Assembly: GCA_019638255.1 (NCBI GenBank) | Contig: JAHBUD010000001.1 | Location: forward strand, 2,170,001-2,234,000 | Source of the DNA: Cyclobacteriaceae bacterium | Lineage (GTDB): Bacteria; Bacteroidota; Bacteroidia; Cytophagales; Cyclobacteriaceae | DNA length: 64,000 nt | Direction of reading: 5' to 3' | Part shown: positions 52,536 to 60,409 of the stretch, piece by piece | Numbering within the stretch: position 1 is the first letter of the stretch | How the letters are laid out: every line of letters starts with the position of its first letter | Program-made: the position numbers and the translations under genes | Notes under the pieces: model-generated | Told to the model about the DNA's origin: nothing | The model's database searches: none | The model's input: the letters and a program-made list of their open reading frames with translations, nothing else

Positions 52536-52543
52536 TATATTTG
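52536..52543 (+). promoter_or_regulatory. -7 promoter element for thrS
   Basis: TATATTTG, exact TAnnTTTG match, 20 bases before the thrS ATG. A TTTA at 52514-52517 is 18 bases upstream and could be a weak -33 element. Confidence 0.55.
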
Positions 52544-52563
52544 CCCAGATTTTAAAATAAAGC

Positions 52564-54501
52564 ATGACAATTAAAATTAGTTTACCGGACGGGAGCATTC
52601 GTGAGTTTCCATCCGGGGTTAAGGGCATAGAGGTTGCCAAGAGTATTAGTGAAGGTTTGGCCCGCAACGCATTGGCTATTGAAGTCGGTGGCGAAATACG
52701 CGACCTATCAAGAAGTATAGAGGCAGACGCTTCGGTTAAAATTCTAACATGGAACGACAATGGCGGTAAATATGCCTTTTGGCACTCGTCTGCGCACTTG
52801 ATGGCCGAAGCATTAGAAGCGCTACATCCGGGTGTGAAATTTGGAATAGGCCCTCCGATAGAAAATGGCTTCTACTACGATGTTGATCTTGGTGATAAAC
52901 CTTTCGGTGATGATGACCTTGCCGCGCTCGAAAGCAAGATGAAAGAGTTGGCTAAGAAAGAGAGTACTTTCGGAAGACGTGAGGTTAGCAAGGCAGAGGC
53001 ATTGGATTTTTTCAAGGCGAAGAATGATCCATACAAGCTGGAACTTATCAGTGAATTGACAGATGGAACCATTACCTTTTATGAACAAGGTAATTTTACA
53101 GATCTGTGTAAAGGCCCGCATATTCCGCATACAGGTTTCATTAAGGCCATCAAACTGTTGAATGTTGCTGGAGCCTATTGGCGCGGAAATGAGAAGAATA
53201 AGATGCTTACCCGCATCTATGGTATTACATTCCCCAAGCAAAAAGAGCTTGAAGAATATCTTCATCTTTTAGAAGAAGCTAAGAAACGCGACCACCGAAA
53301 GCTCGGCAAAGAACTTGAGTTGTTTACATTCTCTGAAAAAGTAGGGATGGGGCTACCGTTATGGCTACCCAAAGGAACAATACTTCGTGAACGCTTGGAG
53401 CAGTTTATGCGCAGGGCGCAAGTTAAAGCAGGGTACGATCCTGTTGTAACCCCGCACATTGGAAGTAAGAGTTTGTATGTCACTTCAGGACATTATGAAA
53501 AATATGGTAAGGATTCTTTCCAGCCCATTCACACACCCGATGAAGGTGAGGAGTTCCTGCTCAAACCGATGAACTGTCCGCACCACTGCGAGATATACAA
53601 TTCAAAACCTCGGTCATATAAAGATCTTCCCATTCGTCTGGCTGAATTCGGTACGGTGTACCGTTACGAGCAAAGTGGTGAATTGCACGGGCTTACCCGG
53701 GTTCGAGGATTCACCCAGGATGATGCCCATATTTTCTGCCGCCCCGACCAGGTGAAGGATGAATTTATTAAGGTGATCGATCTTGTGCTTCATGTGTTTC
53801 ATTCACTTGGATTTGAGCATTACACGGCCCAGGTATCCCTTCGTGATCCGGAGAATAAACAGAAGTACATAGGCGATGATGAATTATGGGACAGGGCAGA
53901 GCGCGAAATTCAGGAAGCTGCTGATGAGCGGGGATTGAAGACAGTTGCCGTTAAGGGAGAGGCGGCCTTTTATGGCCCCAAGCTCGATTTTATGGTTAAA
54001 GATGCTCTCGGGCGAAGTTGGCAGCTAGGCACCATACAGGTTGATTACCAGTTGCCCCAACGTTTTGAGCTTGAATATGTAGGATCAGATAATCAGCGTC
54101 ACAGGCCGGTCATGATCCATCGGGCTCCGTTTGGTTCGCTGGAGCGCTTTGTTGCGGTCTTGATTGAGCATTGTGGCGGTAACTTCCCGCTTTGGCTTTC
54201 GCCAGATCAGGTAGCCGTATTGCCCATATCCGAGCGCTTCAATGATTATGCAGCGGAAATCTATAATACTCTTAAAGCTATGGATATCAGGGGTTTATTA
54301 GATGATCGCGATGAGAAGATCGGCCGTAAAATTCGCGATGCGGAAGTCAAGAAAATACCCTTTATGCTGATTGTAGGAGAAAAAGAGGTTGCAGAGCGGA
54401 AGGTTTCGGTTCGGATGCACGGAAAAGGTGATGCCGGTTCAGTTTCGTTTGAACAGTTTGTGGAGGACTTTAAAGCTCAGGCCGCTGCCCCAATGAACTG
54501 A
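52564..54501 (+). CDS. thrS: Threonyl-tRNA synthetase
   Basis: 645 residues, full length. TGS domain 1-62, editing domain with His74/His78 (WHSSAHLM) and, further on, the second half of the zinc-like editing site ([11 protein letters not shown]), then the class II core: [11 protein letters not shown] with the zinc Cys, [27 protein letters not shown] and [11 protein letters not shown], and a C-terminal anticodon-binding domain. It charges tRNA-Thr in the cytoplasm. First gene of thrS-infC-rpmI-rplT. A strong palindrome follows its stop codon, and infC has a promoter box of its own. Confidence 0.98.
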   Translation: MTIKISLPDGSIREFPSGVKGIEVAKSISEGLARNALAIEVGGEIRDLSRSIEADASVKILTWNDNGGKYAFWHSSAHLMAEALEALHPGVKFGIGPPIENGFYYDVDLGDKPFGDDDLAALESKMKELAKKESTFGRREVSKAEALDFFKAKNDPYKLELISELTDGTITFYEQGNFTDLCKGPHIPHTGFIKAIKLLNVAGAYWRGNEKNKMLTRIYGITFPKQKELEEYLHLLEEAKKRDHRKLGKELELFTFSEKVGMGLPLWLPKGTILRERLEQFMRRAQVKAGYDPVVTPHIGSKSLYVTSGHYEKYGKDSFQPIHTPDEGEEFLLKPMNCPHHCEIYNSKPRSYKDLPIRLAEFGTVYRYEQSGELHGLTRVRGFTQDDAHIFCRPDQVKDEFIKVIDLVLHVFHSLGFEHYTAQVSLRDPENKQKYIGDDELWDRAEREIQEAADERGLKTVAVKGEAAFYGPKLDFMVKDALGRSWQLGTIQVDYQLPQRFELEYVGSDNQRHRPVMIHRAPFGSLERFVAVLIEHCGGNFPLWLSPDQVAVLPISERFNDYAAEIYNTLKAMDIRGLLDDRDEKIGRKIRDAEVKKIPFMLIVGEKEVAERKVSVRMHGKGDAGSVSFEQFVEDFKAQAAAPMN

Positions 54502-54502
54502 T

Positions 54503-54523
54503 TTCAGAATTTTGAATTCTGAA
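54503..54523. repeat. Palindrome directly after thrS
   Basis: TTCAGAATT (54503-54511), spacer TTG, AATTCTGAA (54515-54523): perfect 9-bp arms starting one base after the thrS stop. AT-rich and without a T-tract, so it may be an operator or an mRNA-processing hairpin between thrS and infC rather than a terminator. Confidence 0.5.
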
Positions 54524-54545
54524 TAATATGGCGATATTTGCACCC

Positions 54546-54553
54546 TATTTTTG
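54546..54553 (+). promoter_or_regulatory. -7 promoter element for infC
   Basis: TATTTTTG, exact TAnnTTTG match, between thrS and infC. It would give a leader of about 50 bases before the predicted non-AUG start. No -33 TTG at normal spacing. Confidence 0.5.
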
Positions 54554-54607
54554 AAGAAATAGGCTCATTTTGAGCATTAATGTTGTTGGATTTAAACACG
54601 AGAACGT

Positions 54608-55168
54608 ATCATCAACCAGACAAACAGACCTTTTCGAAGGGGCCCATTCAGACCCGAAGAGCCCTACCGCATTAATGAAAGGATTACCGCACCCAGGGTA
54701 CGGTTAGTAGGAGAGAATGTCAGAGTAGATGTTTATCCTGTTAAGGAGGCATTGAAAATAGCTCAGGAACAAGGGCTTGATTTGGTGGAGATATCCCCAA
54801 ATGCCGATCCTCCGGTTTGTAAGGTTACTGATTATTCGAAGTTTAAATACGAGCAGAAGAAAAAGCAAAAGGAAATAAAGGCCAAAGCCATTAAGGTGGT
54901 GATTAAGGAGATACGCTTTGGCCCGAATACGGATGATCATGATTTCAATTTTAAATTGAATCATGCGGTTAACTTTCTGAAGGAAGGTTCCAAAGTAAAA
55001 GCTACCGTATTTTTTCCTGGCCGTACCATTGTGTACAAAGAGCGTGGGGAAATTTTGCTATTAAAGTTTGCTCAAGGGCTGGAGGAGCATGGTAAAGTTG
55101 AACAAATGCCCAAACTGGAAGGAAAGCGCATGTCGCTGCTCGTTCAGCCAAAAGGAAAAGGAAAATAG
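54608..55168 (+). CDS. infC: Translation initiation factor IF-3, predicted AUC start
   Basis: About 186 residues. The first ATG of the frame (54752) would lose the conserved N-terminal domain: upstream codons read [20 protein letters not shown] and then [18 protein letters not shown], all standard IF-3. In-frame stop TAA at 54593-54595 limits the start, and between it and the conserved region there is no ATG, GTG or TTG; only two adjacent ATC codons (54608, 54611) are near-cognate. E. coli infC uses AUU and IF-3 represses its own non-AUG initiation, so AUC here fits the same autoregulation. The C-terminal domain ([15 protein letters not shown]) binds the 30S platform. Cytoplasmic. Confidence 0.93.
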   Translation: MINQTNRPFRRGPFRPEEPYRINERITAPRVRLVGENVRVDVYPVKEALKIAQEQGLDLVEISPNADPPVCKVTDYSKFKYEQKKKQKEIKAKAIKVVIKEIRFGPNTDDHDFNFKLNHAVNFLKEGSKVKATVFFPGRTIVYKERGEILLLKFAQGLEEHGKVEQMPKLEGKRMSLLVQPKGKGK

Positions 55169-55192
55169 AATTCGATATAACAATAAGAAGCA

Positions 55193-55393
55193 ATGCCTAA
55201 AGTAAAAACCAAATCAGGAGCGAAGAAACGCTTTAAGGTAACCGGAACCGGTAAAGTGAAGCGTAAGCGTGCGTTCAAAAACCACATCCTGACAAAAAAG
55301 GAAACCAAACAAAAAAGAAGATTAAGTAACAAAGCCGTAGTGCGCGCAGAAGACATGAAGAACGTAAAGTTCATGCTTCCTTACGCAGTTTAA
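55193..55393 (+). CDS. rpmI: Ribosomal protein bL35
   Basis: 66 residues, very basic. [21 protein letters not shown] is the standard bL35 start, continuing [20 protein letters not shown] and ending with a bL35-type helix. A structural component of the 50S subunit. It lies between infC and rplT as in most bacteria. A small perfect hairpin (55418-55434) sits in the 119-base gap before rplT. Confidence 0.97.
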   Translation: MPKVKTKSGAKKRFKVTGTGKVKRKRAFKNHILTKKETKQKRRLSNKAVVRAEDMKNVKFMLPYAV

Positions 55394-55417
55394 GCTTCGT
55401 ATTCCTAATCGGTTTAG

Positions 55418-55434
55418 TCCCGAAAAATTCGGGA
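55418..55434 (+). promoter_or_regulatory. Hairpin between rpmI and rplT
   Basis: TCCCGAA (55418-55424), loop AAA, TTCGGGA (55428-55434): perfect 7-bp stem. In several bacteria the L35-L20 region carries an L20-binding autoregulatory RNA; whether this hairpin does so is unknown. No T-tract follows directly. Confidence 0.35.
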
Positions 55435-55512
55435 TACATGTTTAACCCGGTTTTTGGCAACTAAGCAATCTTGAAACAGAAGATTCGCCACCAACCAAAA
55501 ATGTAAAATAAA

Positions 55513-55860
55513 ATGCCAAGATCAGTCAACAATGTTGCATCCCGCGCTAAACGCAAGCGCATCCTGAAACTCGCCAAAGGTTTTTTTGGCCGTAAGAAAA
55601 ACGTATGGACGGTAGCTAAAAATGCCGTTGAAAAAGGTCTCGTTTATGCCTACCGCGACCGTAAATCCAAGAAGAGAGAGTACCGTGCGATTTGGATTAC
55701 CCGTATCAATGCCGGTGTTCGTGAGCATGGATTATCATACTCACAGTTCATGGGAAAATTGAAATCGGCCGGCATTAACCTGAACAGAAAAGTATTGGCC
55801 GATCTGGCCATGAATCACCGTGAGGCTTTTGATGCGGTGGTGAATAAGGTTAAAAAATAG
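55513..55860 (+). CDS. rplT: Ribosomal protein bL20
   Basis: 115 residues. [42 protein letters not shown] and RTRIN-type blocks (here [13 protein letters not shown]) followed by [24 protein letters not shown] are standard bL20. It is an early 50S assembly protein and in other bacteria represses its own operon. Full length. A hairpin with a long loop follows and probably ends the operon. Confidence 0.97.
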   Translation: MPRSVNNVASRAKRKRILKLAKGFFGRKKNVWTVAKNAVEKGLVYAYRDRKSKKREYRAIWITRINAGVREHGLSYSQFMGKLKSAGINLNRKVLADLAMNHREAFDAVVNKVKK

Positions 55861-55882
55861 ATAGGCTTAGCTCATAGGAGCA

Positions 55883-55932
55883 AAGGGCTGTTTTCTACGT
55901 TTACTGCAAAGCAAACATGGATGACAGCCCTT
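55883..55932 (+). terminator. Possible long-loop terminator after rplT
   Basis: AAGGGCTGT (55883-55891) pairs perfectly with ACAGCCCTT (55924-55932) over a 32-base loop; ACTTTTATG follows. It could be a terminator with a large loop or a structured 3' UTR. The 131-base gap holds nothing else clear. Confidence 0.45.
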
Positions 55933-55991
55933 ACTTTTATGGGCGTATTCGACTATTTTCGAAATACTATTAGACTAGAATTCGATATTGT

Positions 55992-57194
55992 ATGAGAGAG
56001 TTTTTTGTTGCTACCCTTTCTATTGCTGCATACACTGTAGCATACTCCCAAAGCTTCAATAAGGGTTATATTATAGAAATTGATGGATCAAGAATAGATG
56101 GGCTTATTTATTATCAGCCCACAAAGAATGAGGATGATAAAATCCTTTTTAAAAAAAATGGTCAAGCAGCAGAATCAATTGCTTACAGTGCCAATCAAAT
56201 AGACCGCTTTTATTTTGAGGTTCCAAGTAGAGAGTTTGTAGCTGTTCAAACCACCGGGTCAACAAGGATTTTTGCCGAAGTGCTTATTAGGGGTAATGCT
56301 TCGCTTTTTAACTATCAAAAAATGTATTTCTTAAATCGAGGAGAGGAGTGGCTGAACTTCAGATTGCCGATAAGATCTAAAAGTGCGTTAACTCAAGAGG
56401 AGGCAGTAACTGACAAAGTATTGAAAATCAAGGAAGTTGGAAATATTAAAGTCTTTCTTGGTGATTGTGAAGATCCTACATTCTCTGATTTTAGTGCAAG
56501 TAGTGTTGCCAGAACGGTTGAAAAATATAATTTATGCAAAGGGGGTGATTATATAAAATACAAATACAGACCTTTTAAGATTGGGGCTGCGGCAGGGCTT
56601 AACGTAGCCATGCTTAATTTCGATGCTTCAGCAGGTTTCTCCTACTTAGAAGCAACAAAGTTTAGCCCTTCCTTCGGTTACAGCTTTGGGCTTAATACTG
56701 AATTTTCATCAGGAAAGTTCCTTGACAAAGTATCACTTAACTTCGGATTACAATATGCTTATAATAAATTCTACGGAGAAGGTACATTAGTATCGAGTTC
56801 AAGCACGACCCAGTACAATGAAGTTACTTTTGAAGTTGGGCGGATAAAAGTACCCACATCACTTAAATTTTATACAAAATATGGCCAACAAGGTTTGTCA
56901 TTTCAGGCAGGAATTGAACCCTACTTTGTCGTTAACTCGAACCAGCATAGATTCTTTGAGAATTATTTAGATGGCATGTACTTAGGTACAGGTACACAAG
57001 ATGATTTTCTTGAGACAAGAAACCTTGGTGGTGCTATTTGTATTGTTTCCGGGTACGATTTTATGCTAAATAACAAGCTTAAATTGAATGCCAATATTTC
57101 ATTCGGCTATGATTTTGGATTTATTGTTCCTGCTACATCTTTTAACTCAAGTATTATAAGTTTGGCACTTGGAACGGTGCTGTACTTTTGGTAA
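55992..57194 (+). CDS. Secreted beta-barrel-like envelope protein
   Basis: 400 residues. Signal peptide (FFVATLSIAAYTVAYSQ). Residues about 20-190 form a beta-rich domain (GYIIEIDGSRIDGLIYYQP) without a known family; about 195-400 has alternating short beta-strands with aromatic ends (IGAAAGLNVAMLNFD; FSPSFGYSFGLNTEF; LGTVLYFW) as in PorT-like/outer membrane beta-barrel proteins, ending in Trp. Outer membrane location is inferred. No neighbour gives a clue to function. AT-rich compared with the housekeeping genes around it, by eye. Confidence 0.8.
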   Translation: MREFFVATLSIAAYTVAYSQSFNKGYIIEIDGSRIDGLIYYQPTKNEDDKILFKKNGQAAESIAYSANQIDRFYFEVPSREFVAVQTTGSTRIFAEVLIRGNASLFNYQKMYFLNRGEEWLNFRLPIRSKSALTQEEAVTDKVLKIKEVGNIKVFLGDCEDPTFSDFSASSVARTVEKYNLCKGGDYIKYKYRPFKIGAAAGLNVAMLNFDASAGFSYLEATKFSPSFGYSFGLNTEFSSGKFLDKVSLNFGLQYAYNKFYGEGTLVSSSSTTQYNEVTFEVGRIKVPTSLKFYTKYGQQGLSFQAGIEPYFVVNSNQHRFFENYLDGMYLGTGTQDDFLETRNLGGAICIVSGYDFMLNNKLKLNANISFGYDFGFIVPATSFNSSIISLALGTVLYFW

Positions 57195-57234
57195 TTCTAT
57201 TTTAGAGAGGGATTTGTGAAATCAGAAGATTATA

Positions 57235-57423
57235 ATGACAAGGTCAAAGAAGATATTTGCCGGATGTGCCATTCTCTTTTCGATGCTACTGATTTACGCT
57301 AGTTATGACATTTCTACAAGAACTACGTTCCCGGGGTCCAAGCCTCAATTGAAGGATCGCATTGAACGGCAATATGTTGAGCGTGATACCATAAAACAGG
57401 ACACAATTGTGGTAAAAAGGTAA
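57235..57423 (+). CDS. Small single-helix membrane protein
   Basis: 62 residues. Basic start, one hydrophobic helix (FAGCAILFSMLLIYASYDI), then a charged tail of about 35 residues ending DTIVVKR. No family recognised. It starts 40 bases after the preceding envelope gene in the same direction and may be cotranscribed. The hydrophobic segment with an N-terminal KK makes it a credible small inner-membrane protein, but short ORFs of this size can be chance. Confidence 0.55.
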   Translation: MTRSKKIFAGCAILFSMLLIYASYDISTRTTFPGSKPQLKDRIERQYVERDTIKQDTIVVKR

Positions 57424-57430
57424 ACTTGAG

Positions 57431-57460
57431 TTGCTTTTTTAATTTTTTATCCTACCTTTA
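57431..57460 (+). promoter_or_regulatory. Promoter of the first predicted small RNA
   Basis: TTG (57431-57433), 19-base spacer, TACCTTTA (57453-57460), one base off TAnnTTTG. The predicted start is six bases further, at the first base of the 20-base repeat. Confidence 0.6.
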
Positions 57461-57465
57461 CCTTC

Positions 57466-57532
57466 GATTAAAGCCAACTGTAGACTTTGAAAATCCCCCT
57501 TGTCGTGAACATGTCGGGGATTTTCATTTTTT
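57466..57532 (+). ncRNA. Predicted small RNA 1 of a tandem pair
   Basis: Predicted about 67-nt transcript in a gene-free stretch of 355 bases (57424-57778). It begins with GATTAAAGCCAACTGTAGAC (57466-57485), six bases after a -7 box, and ends with a strong hairpin GAAAATCCCC / GGGGATTTTC (57489-57498 and 57516-57525, 10 bp, 17-base loop) followed by ATTTTTT. A second copy with the same 20-base 5' part lies 170 bases downstream. The conserved single-stranded 5' end suits base pairing with target mRNAs. No peptide of note. Not matched to any known RNA family from memory. Confidence 0.6.
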
Positions 57533-57540
57533 AGTACTTT

Positions 57541-57580
57541 TCATTTTATCCCGATTACAGTCATTTTATCCCAATTCTGA
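57541..57580. repeat. Tandem 20-bp repeat between the two small RNA genes
   Basis: Units 57541-57560 and 57561-57580 share TCATTTTATCCC then an A/G difference, ATT, and diverge at the end. They sit 20-60 bases upstream of the second RNA promoter, a good place for a paired regulator site. Confidence 0.5.
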
Positions 57581-57600
57581 GCCGATAGACGAATAGCCTA

Positions 57601-57630
57601 TTGTTGCCATCAGGGTTTCCTCTATGTTTG
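57601..57630 (+). promoter_or_regulatory. Promoter of the second predicted small RNA
   Basis: TTG (57601-57603), 19-base spacer, TATGTTTG (57623-57630), an exact -7 consensus. Same spacing and same six-base distance to the repeat as in the first copy. Confidence 0.65.
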
Positions 57631-57635
57631 TTTCA

Positions 57636-57700
57636 GATTAAAGCCAACTATAGACAAGATTAACCCCCGTGGTCAAGGATCTCGGGGGTTTTTCGTTTTT
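57636..57700 (+). ncRNA. Predicted small RNA 2 of a tandem pair
   Basis: Predicted about 60-65-nt transcript. It starts with GATTAAAGCCAACTATAGAC (57636-57655), one base different from RNA 1, then AAGATT and a terminator hairpin AACCCCCG / CGGGGGTT (57662-57669 and 57683-57690, 13-base loop) with TTTTTCGTTTTT behind. The hairpin sequence differs from RNA 1 while the 5' block is kept, so selection seems to act on the 5' part. It precedes the ECF sigma gene by about 80 bases. Confidence 0.6.
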
Positions 57701-57778
57701 ATGCCCTTTTCGTCTCGCCAATAATATCTTCGTAAATTTATTATAGGCTGGCAACCCTTTCCCTGGCAGCTTCGTCCT

Positions 57779-58357
57779 GTGGAAGATTTTCAAGACCCGA
57801 AGTCATCACCCATGCTTCTCCTCATTCAGGGATGTAAACGCAACGATCGTGAAAGCCAGCGATTGCTGTATAATCAGCTATACGGCTACTGCATAAGTAT
57901 TTGTTTGCGCTATTGCAGAACGCATGATGAAGCCAAGGAGGTAACGAATGACGGATTTATGAAAGTATTCCAAAAGATTGATCAGTACAAAACCGATACA
58001 TCATTTAAAGGTTGGATAAGGAGGATAATGATTAATGCATCCATTGATCACTACAGAAAAGAAAGAAAGCACTACTACCAGGTGGTAGTCGATGATGTTT
58101 CTGATCATTTCATTACACATGCAACAGGGCTTGATGAACTTTCGCATAAGGAATTAGTGGCCATGATCCAGTGTCTGTCTCCTGGTTACCGTACTGTCTT
58201 TAATCTTTATGCTATTGATGGATACACCCATGAAGAGATAGGGGTGATTCTTGGAATATCAGTGGGTGCCTCTAAATCGAATCTTTCTAAGGCACGTGAA
58301 AAATTGAGGGGTATGTTAAATAAAATAAACGCTGATGAGTATGCCAAATCTGTCTGA
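57779..58357 (+). CDS. ECF-type RNA polymerase sigma factor
   Basis: 192 residues from GTG 57779; an ATG at 57812 (MLLLIQGCKRNDRES) matches the usual family start and may be the real one. Sigma region 2 (YGYCISICLRYCRTHDEAKEVTNDGFMKVFQ) and region 4 with a helix-turn-helix (LSPGYRTVFNLYAIDGYTHEE, LGISVGASKSNLSKAREKL). It directs RNA polymerase to a regulon probably concerning the envelope. It overlaps the next gene, an anti-sigma-like membrane protein, by 23 bases, so the two are coupled. TAAATTTA at 57733-57740 is a weak -7 candidate. Confidence 0.93.
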   Translation: MEDFQDPKSSPMLLLIQGCKRNDRESQRLLYNQLYGYCISICLRYCRTHDEAKEVTNDGFMKVFQKIDQYKTDTSFKGWIRRIMINASIDHYRKERKHYYQVVVDDVSDHFITHATGLDELSHKELVAMIQCLSPGYRTVFNLYAIDGYTHEEIGVILGISVGASKSNLSKAREKLRGMLNKINADEYAKSV

Positions 58358-59552
58358 CAAAGAATTGGATAATCTCTTTAAGACAGCAGCTGAGCAATCG
58401 GAGGGTGATGCAGCTTTACCTGAATGGTCGGATATGACCAAAAGGCTTGATGAAGCAAAACGTGCAGATACTCTTATAGCGGTGAGAAGTGCTGTTACGG
58501 GTTCGGTGCTTTTGCTTGTGGTTACAACCATGATTTGGATGGGGGTAAGTACCGATAATGAAAATAATGTGATTAATAATATCACCACAGATCCTACAGG
58601 CTCCACGGGTAATTCTGTTTATTCACAACAAGCGAAGGAAGCGACCAATAATCCTCTACAGGCAGCGAGTAGTTCAATTCAATCAACGGTTGCTGCATCA
58701 AGTTTGAATGCTTCAAAGCCTGTCCATCACGTTGTAAGTCCGGGTTCTAAAGACATCCAAGGCTCATCTTCCTTAGTTGTTGGTGATCAACCAGCGTCTG
58801 AAAGTTCAGCATGGGAGGCAACGCGTTCAGACGAAAGTCATCCTGAGGTACACATTGATCAGCATGAACTTAATGATTCAGTTTTAGTAGAAGCTGTTGA
58901 AAATGAGAGCTTGAAGGAGACAACAGAACACGGTAGTGAGAAGAAGCCAAAGGAAGTACGCGCAAATCAAAGAAGTCTTTCAATAAAACTGACAATTTCA
59001 CCTGACTATTCAACGGTTGAATCCAGTAAACCGGGTCAGTTGGGAATTAACTATGGAATTTTATTTGAGTATCCATTGGGCAAGCATATTTCAATAGCAG
59101 GAGGATTGATTCGGGCAAAGAAAATCTACTCGGCTGTTGATGTTGAGTATAACGGTTATCCCAGTGATCGCGTAACGGGTGATTGTCGTATGTGGGATAT
59201 CCCGCTTATAGTTTATTATAATTTTTCACCCGGAAAGACCTGGTCAGTATACTCAGGCATTGGGATATCTTCCTACCTGATGAGTCAGGAGAATTACGTG
59301 TACTATGTGGATGGTTCTTATGGCAATACGTACACATATTATCAATCTGTAGAAGGAAAAAATAATGAGTGGTTTAGTATTCTGAATTTATCAATTGGAT
59401 TTGAAAAGAAGTTGAATGACCGATTTGCTTTTCAATTAGAACCATTTTATAAAGCCCCGCTGGCCAGTGTGGGAGAGGGTGATGTTTCGTTGGCCAGTTT
59501 CGGGGCTTTTTTAAATCTAAAGTATAGTTTTCTTAAAGAAACAAGTAAATAA
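58335..59552 (+). CDS. Anti-sigma-like protein fused to an outer-membrane-type barrel
   Basis: 405 residues from ATG 58335 (ATG 58341 is equally possible). Residues 1-45 (LSDKELDNLFKTAAEQS...PEWSDMTKRLDEA) resemble the cytoplasmic part of Bacteroidota anti-sigma/PorT-like partners; one membrane helix near 52-70 (AVTGSVLLLVVTTMIWMGV); a low-complexity Ser/Asn/Glu linker to about 215; then about 190 residues of short beta-strands (LGINYGILFEYPLGKHISIAGG; NLKYSFLKE end) like an outer membrane barrel. One chain could therefore bridge both membranes and link envelope state to the sigma factor encoded just upstream. Confidence 0.8.
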   Translation: MSMPNLSDKELDNLFKTAAEQSEGDAALPEWSDMTKRLDEAKRADTLIAVRSAVTGSVLLLVVTTMIWMGVSTDNENNVINNITTDPTGSTGNSVYSQQAKEATNNPLQAASSSIQSTVAASSLNASKPVHHVVSPGSKDIQGSSSLVVGDQPASESSAWEATRSDESHPEVHIDQHELNDSVLVEAVENESLKETTEHGSEKKPKEVRANQRSLSIKLTISPDYSTVESSKPGQLGINYGILFEYPLGKHISIAGGLIRAKKIYSAVDVEYNGYPSDRVTGDCRMWDIPLIVYYNFSPGKTWSVYSGIGISSYLMSQENYVYYVDGSYGNTYTYYQSVEGKNNEWFSILNLSIGFEKKLNDRFAFQLEPFYKAPLASVGEGDVSLASFGAFLNLKYSFLKETSK

Positions 59553-59564
59553 AATACTACTCGT

Positions 59565-60392
59565 ATGAGGTTAACATTTCGTTCACTGAGTGTAATGGCA
59601 ACTATTGCGATTACATGTTACATGAGTTGTTCCAGTGGGGATGAGCCGCAGCCCTTTGATTGTGGAACTTCCGATTTGTCTATCCAGCTTGGCACAGCAA
59701 CTAATCCAACAACCTGCGGAACAAACAACGGGTCAATTCAAATTTCAGCTGCAGGTGGTCAAGGGCCATACCAGTTTAAATTGGATAATGGTGCTTTTGG
59801 CAGCTCATCAACCTTCACTAATCTTGGTGGTGGCTCATTTGTTGTAACAGTAAAGGATAATAAAGGATGTGAAAAGCAGTTGGCAGCTGTTGTGCTTACT
59901 GCTCCATCTGGACCGAGTGCAAATGCCTCTACTATACTTTCACAAACAAGTTGTTTAACTCCAAATGGTTCAATAACGGCTAATGTAACCGGTGGACAAC
60001 TACCTTATAAGTATAAAATTGGTTCAGGGGCTTTTGGTTCTTCTGCTGAATTCTCAAATCTTAAGGCTGGCAATTATATCGTAACGGTGGAGGACAATGC
60101 TGGATGTTCCATTACTATAAATGCAGTTGTGCCCAGCAATACCGGAGTTAGTTACCAAACTCAAATAAAACCAATTCTTGAGGCTAATTGTATTAAGTCA
60201 ACATGCCATGATGGTTCAAGTGCCCTGCCGAACTGGAGCAACCTGAGTACCGTTCAAGCCAACGCACAGAACATTAAGCTCCGCACGGGCAACGGTTCTA
60301 TGCCTGCCGATCAGGTGGGTACCGGTGGTCTTCCTCAAAGTCAGCGTGATTTAATTGCCTGCTGGGTTGATGATGGGGCAAAAAATAATTAA
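59565..60392 (+). CDS. SprB-repeat lipoprotein with cytochrome-c-like C-terminus
   Basis: 275 residues. Lipoprotein signal (SVMATIAITCYMSC, Cys at about 22). Two SprB-type repeats of about 75 residues: GTNNGSIQISAAGGQGPYQF...GGGSFVVTVKDNKGC and TPNGSITANVTGGQLPYKY...KAGNYIVTVEDNAGC. A third domain has NCIKSTCHDGS, a CX4CH heme-c-type site, and a possible axial Met in GNGSMPADQ, in the style of planctomycete/Bacteroidota cytochrome domains. SprB repeats occur in gliding adhesins and secreted proteins. It is followed by YceI and DUF5777 genes, a common trio with such cytochromes. Surface lipoprotein, possible electron carrier. Confidence 0.85.
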   Translation: MRLTFRSLSVMATIAITCYMSCSSGDEPQPFDCGTSDLSIQLGTATNPTTCGTNNGSIQISAAGGQGPYQFKLDNGAFGSSSTFTNLGGGSFVVTVKDNKGCEKQLAAVVLTAPSGPSANASTILSQTSCLTPNGSITANVTGGQLPYKYKIGSGAFGSSAEFSNLKAGNYIVTVEDNAGCSITINAVVPSNTGVSYQTQIKPILEANCIKSTCHDGSSALPNWSNLSTVQANAQNIKLRTGNGSMPADQVGTGGLPQSQRDLIACWVDDGAKNN

Positions 60393-60409
60393 TGAGTTTG
60401 AGAAAATGA

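Noticed and set aside
54580..54675. 31-codon frame from ATG 54580 as an infC leader peptide or frameshifted infC start
   Set aside because: It reads in another frame, ends before the conserved IF-3 region continues, and encodes no attenuation-type codon run; the ATC start explains infC without a frameshift.
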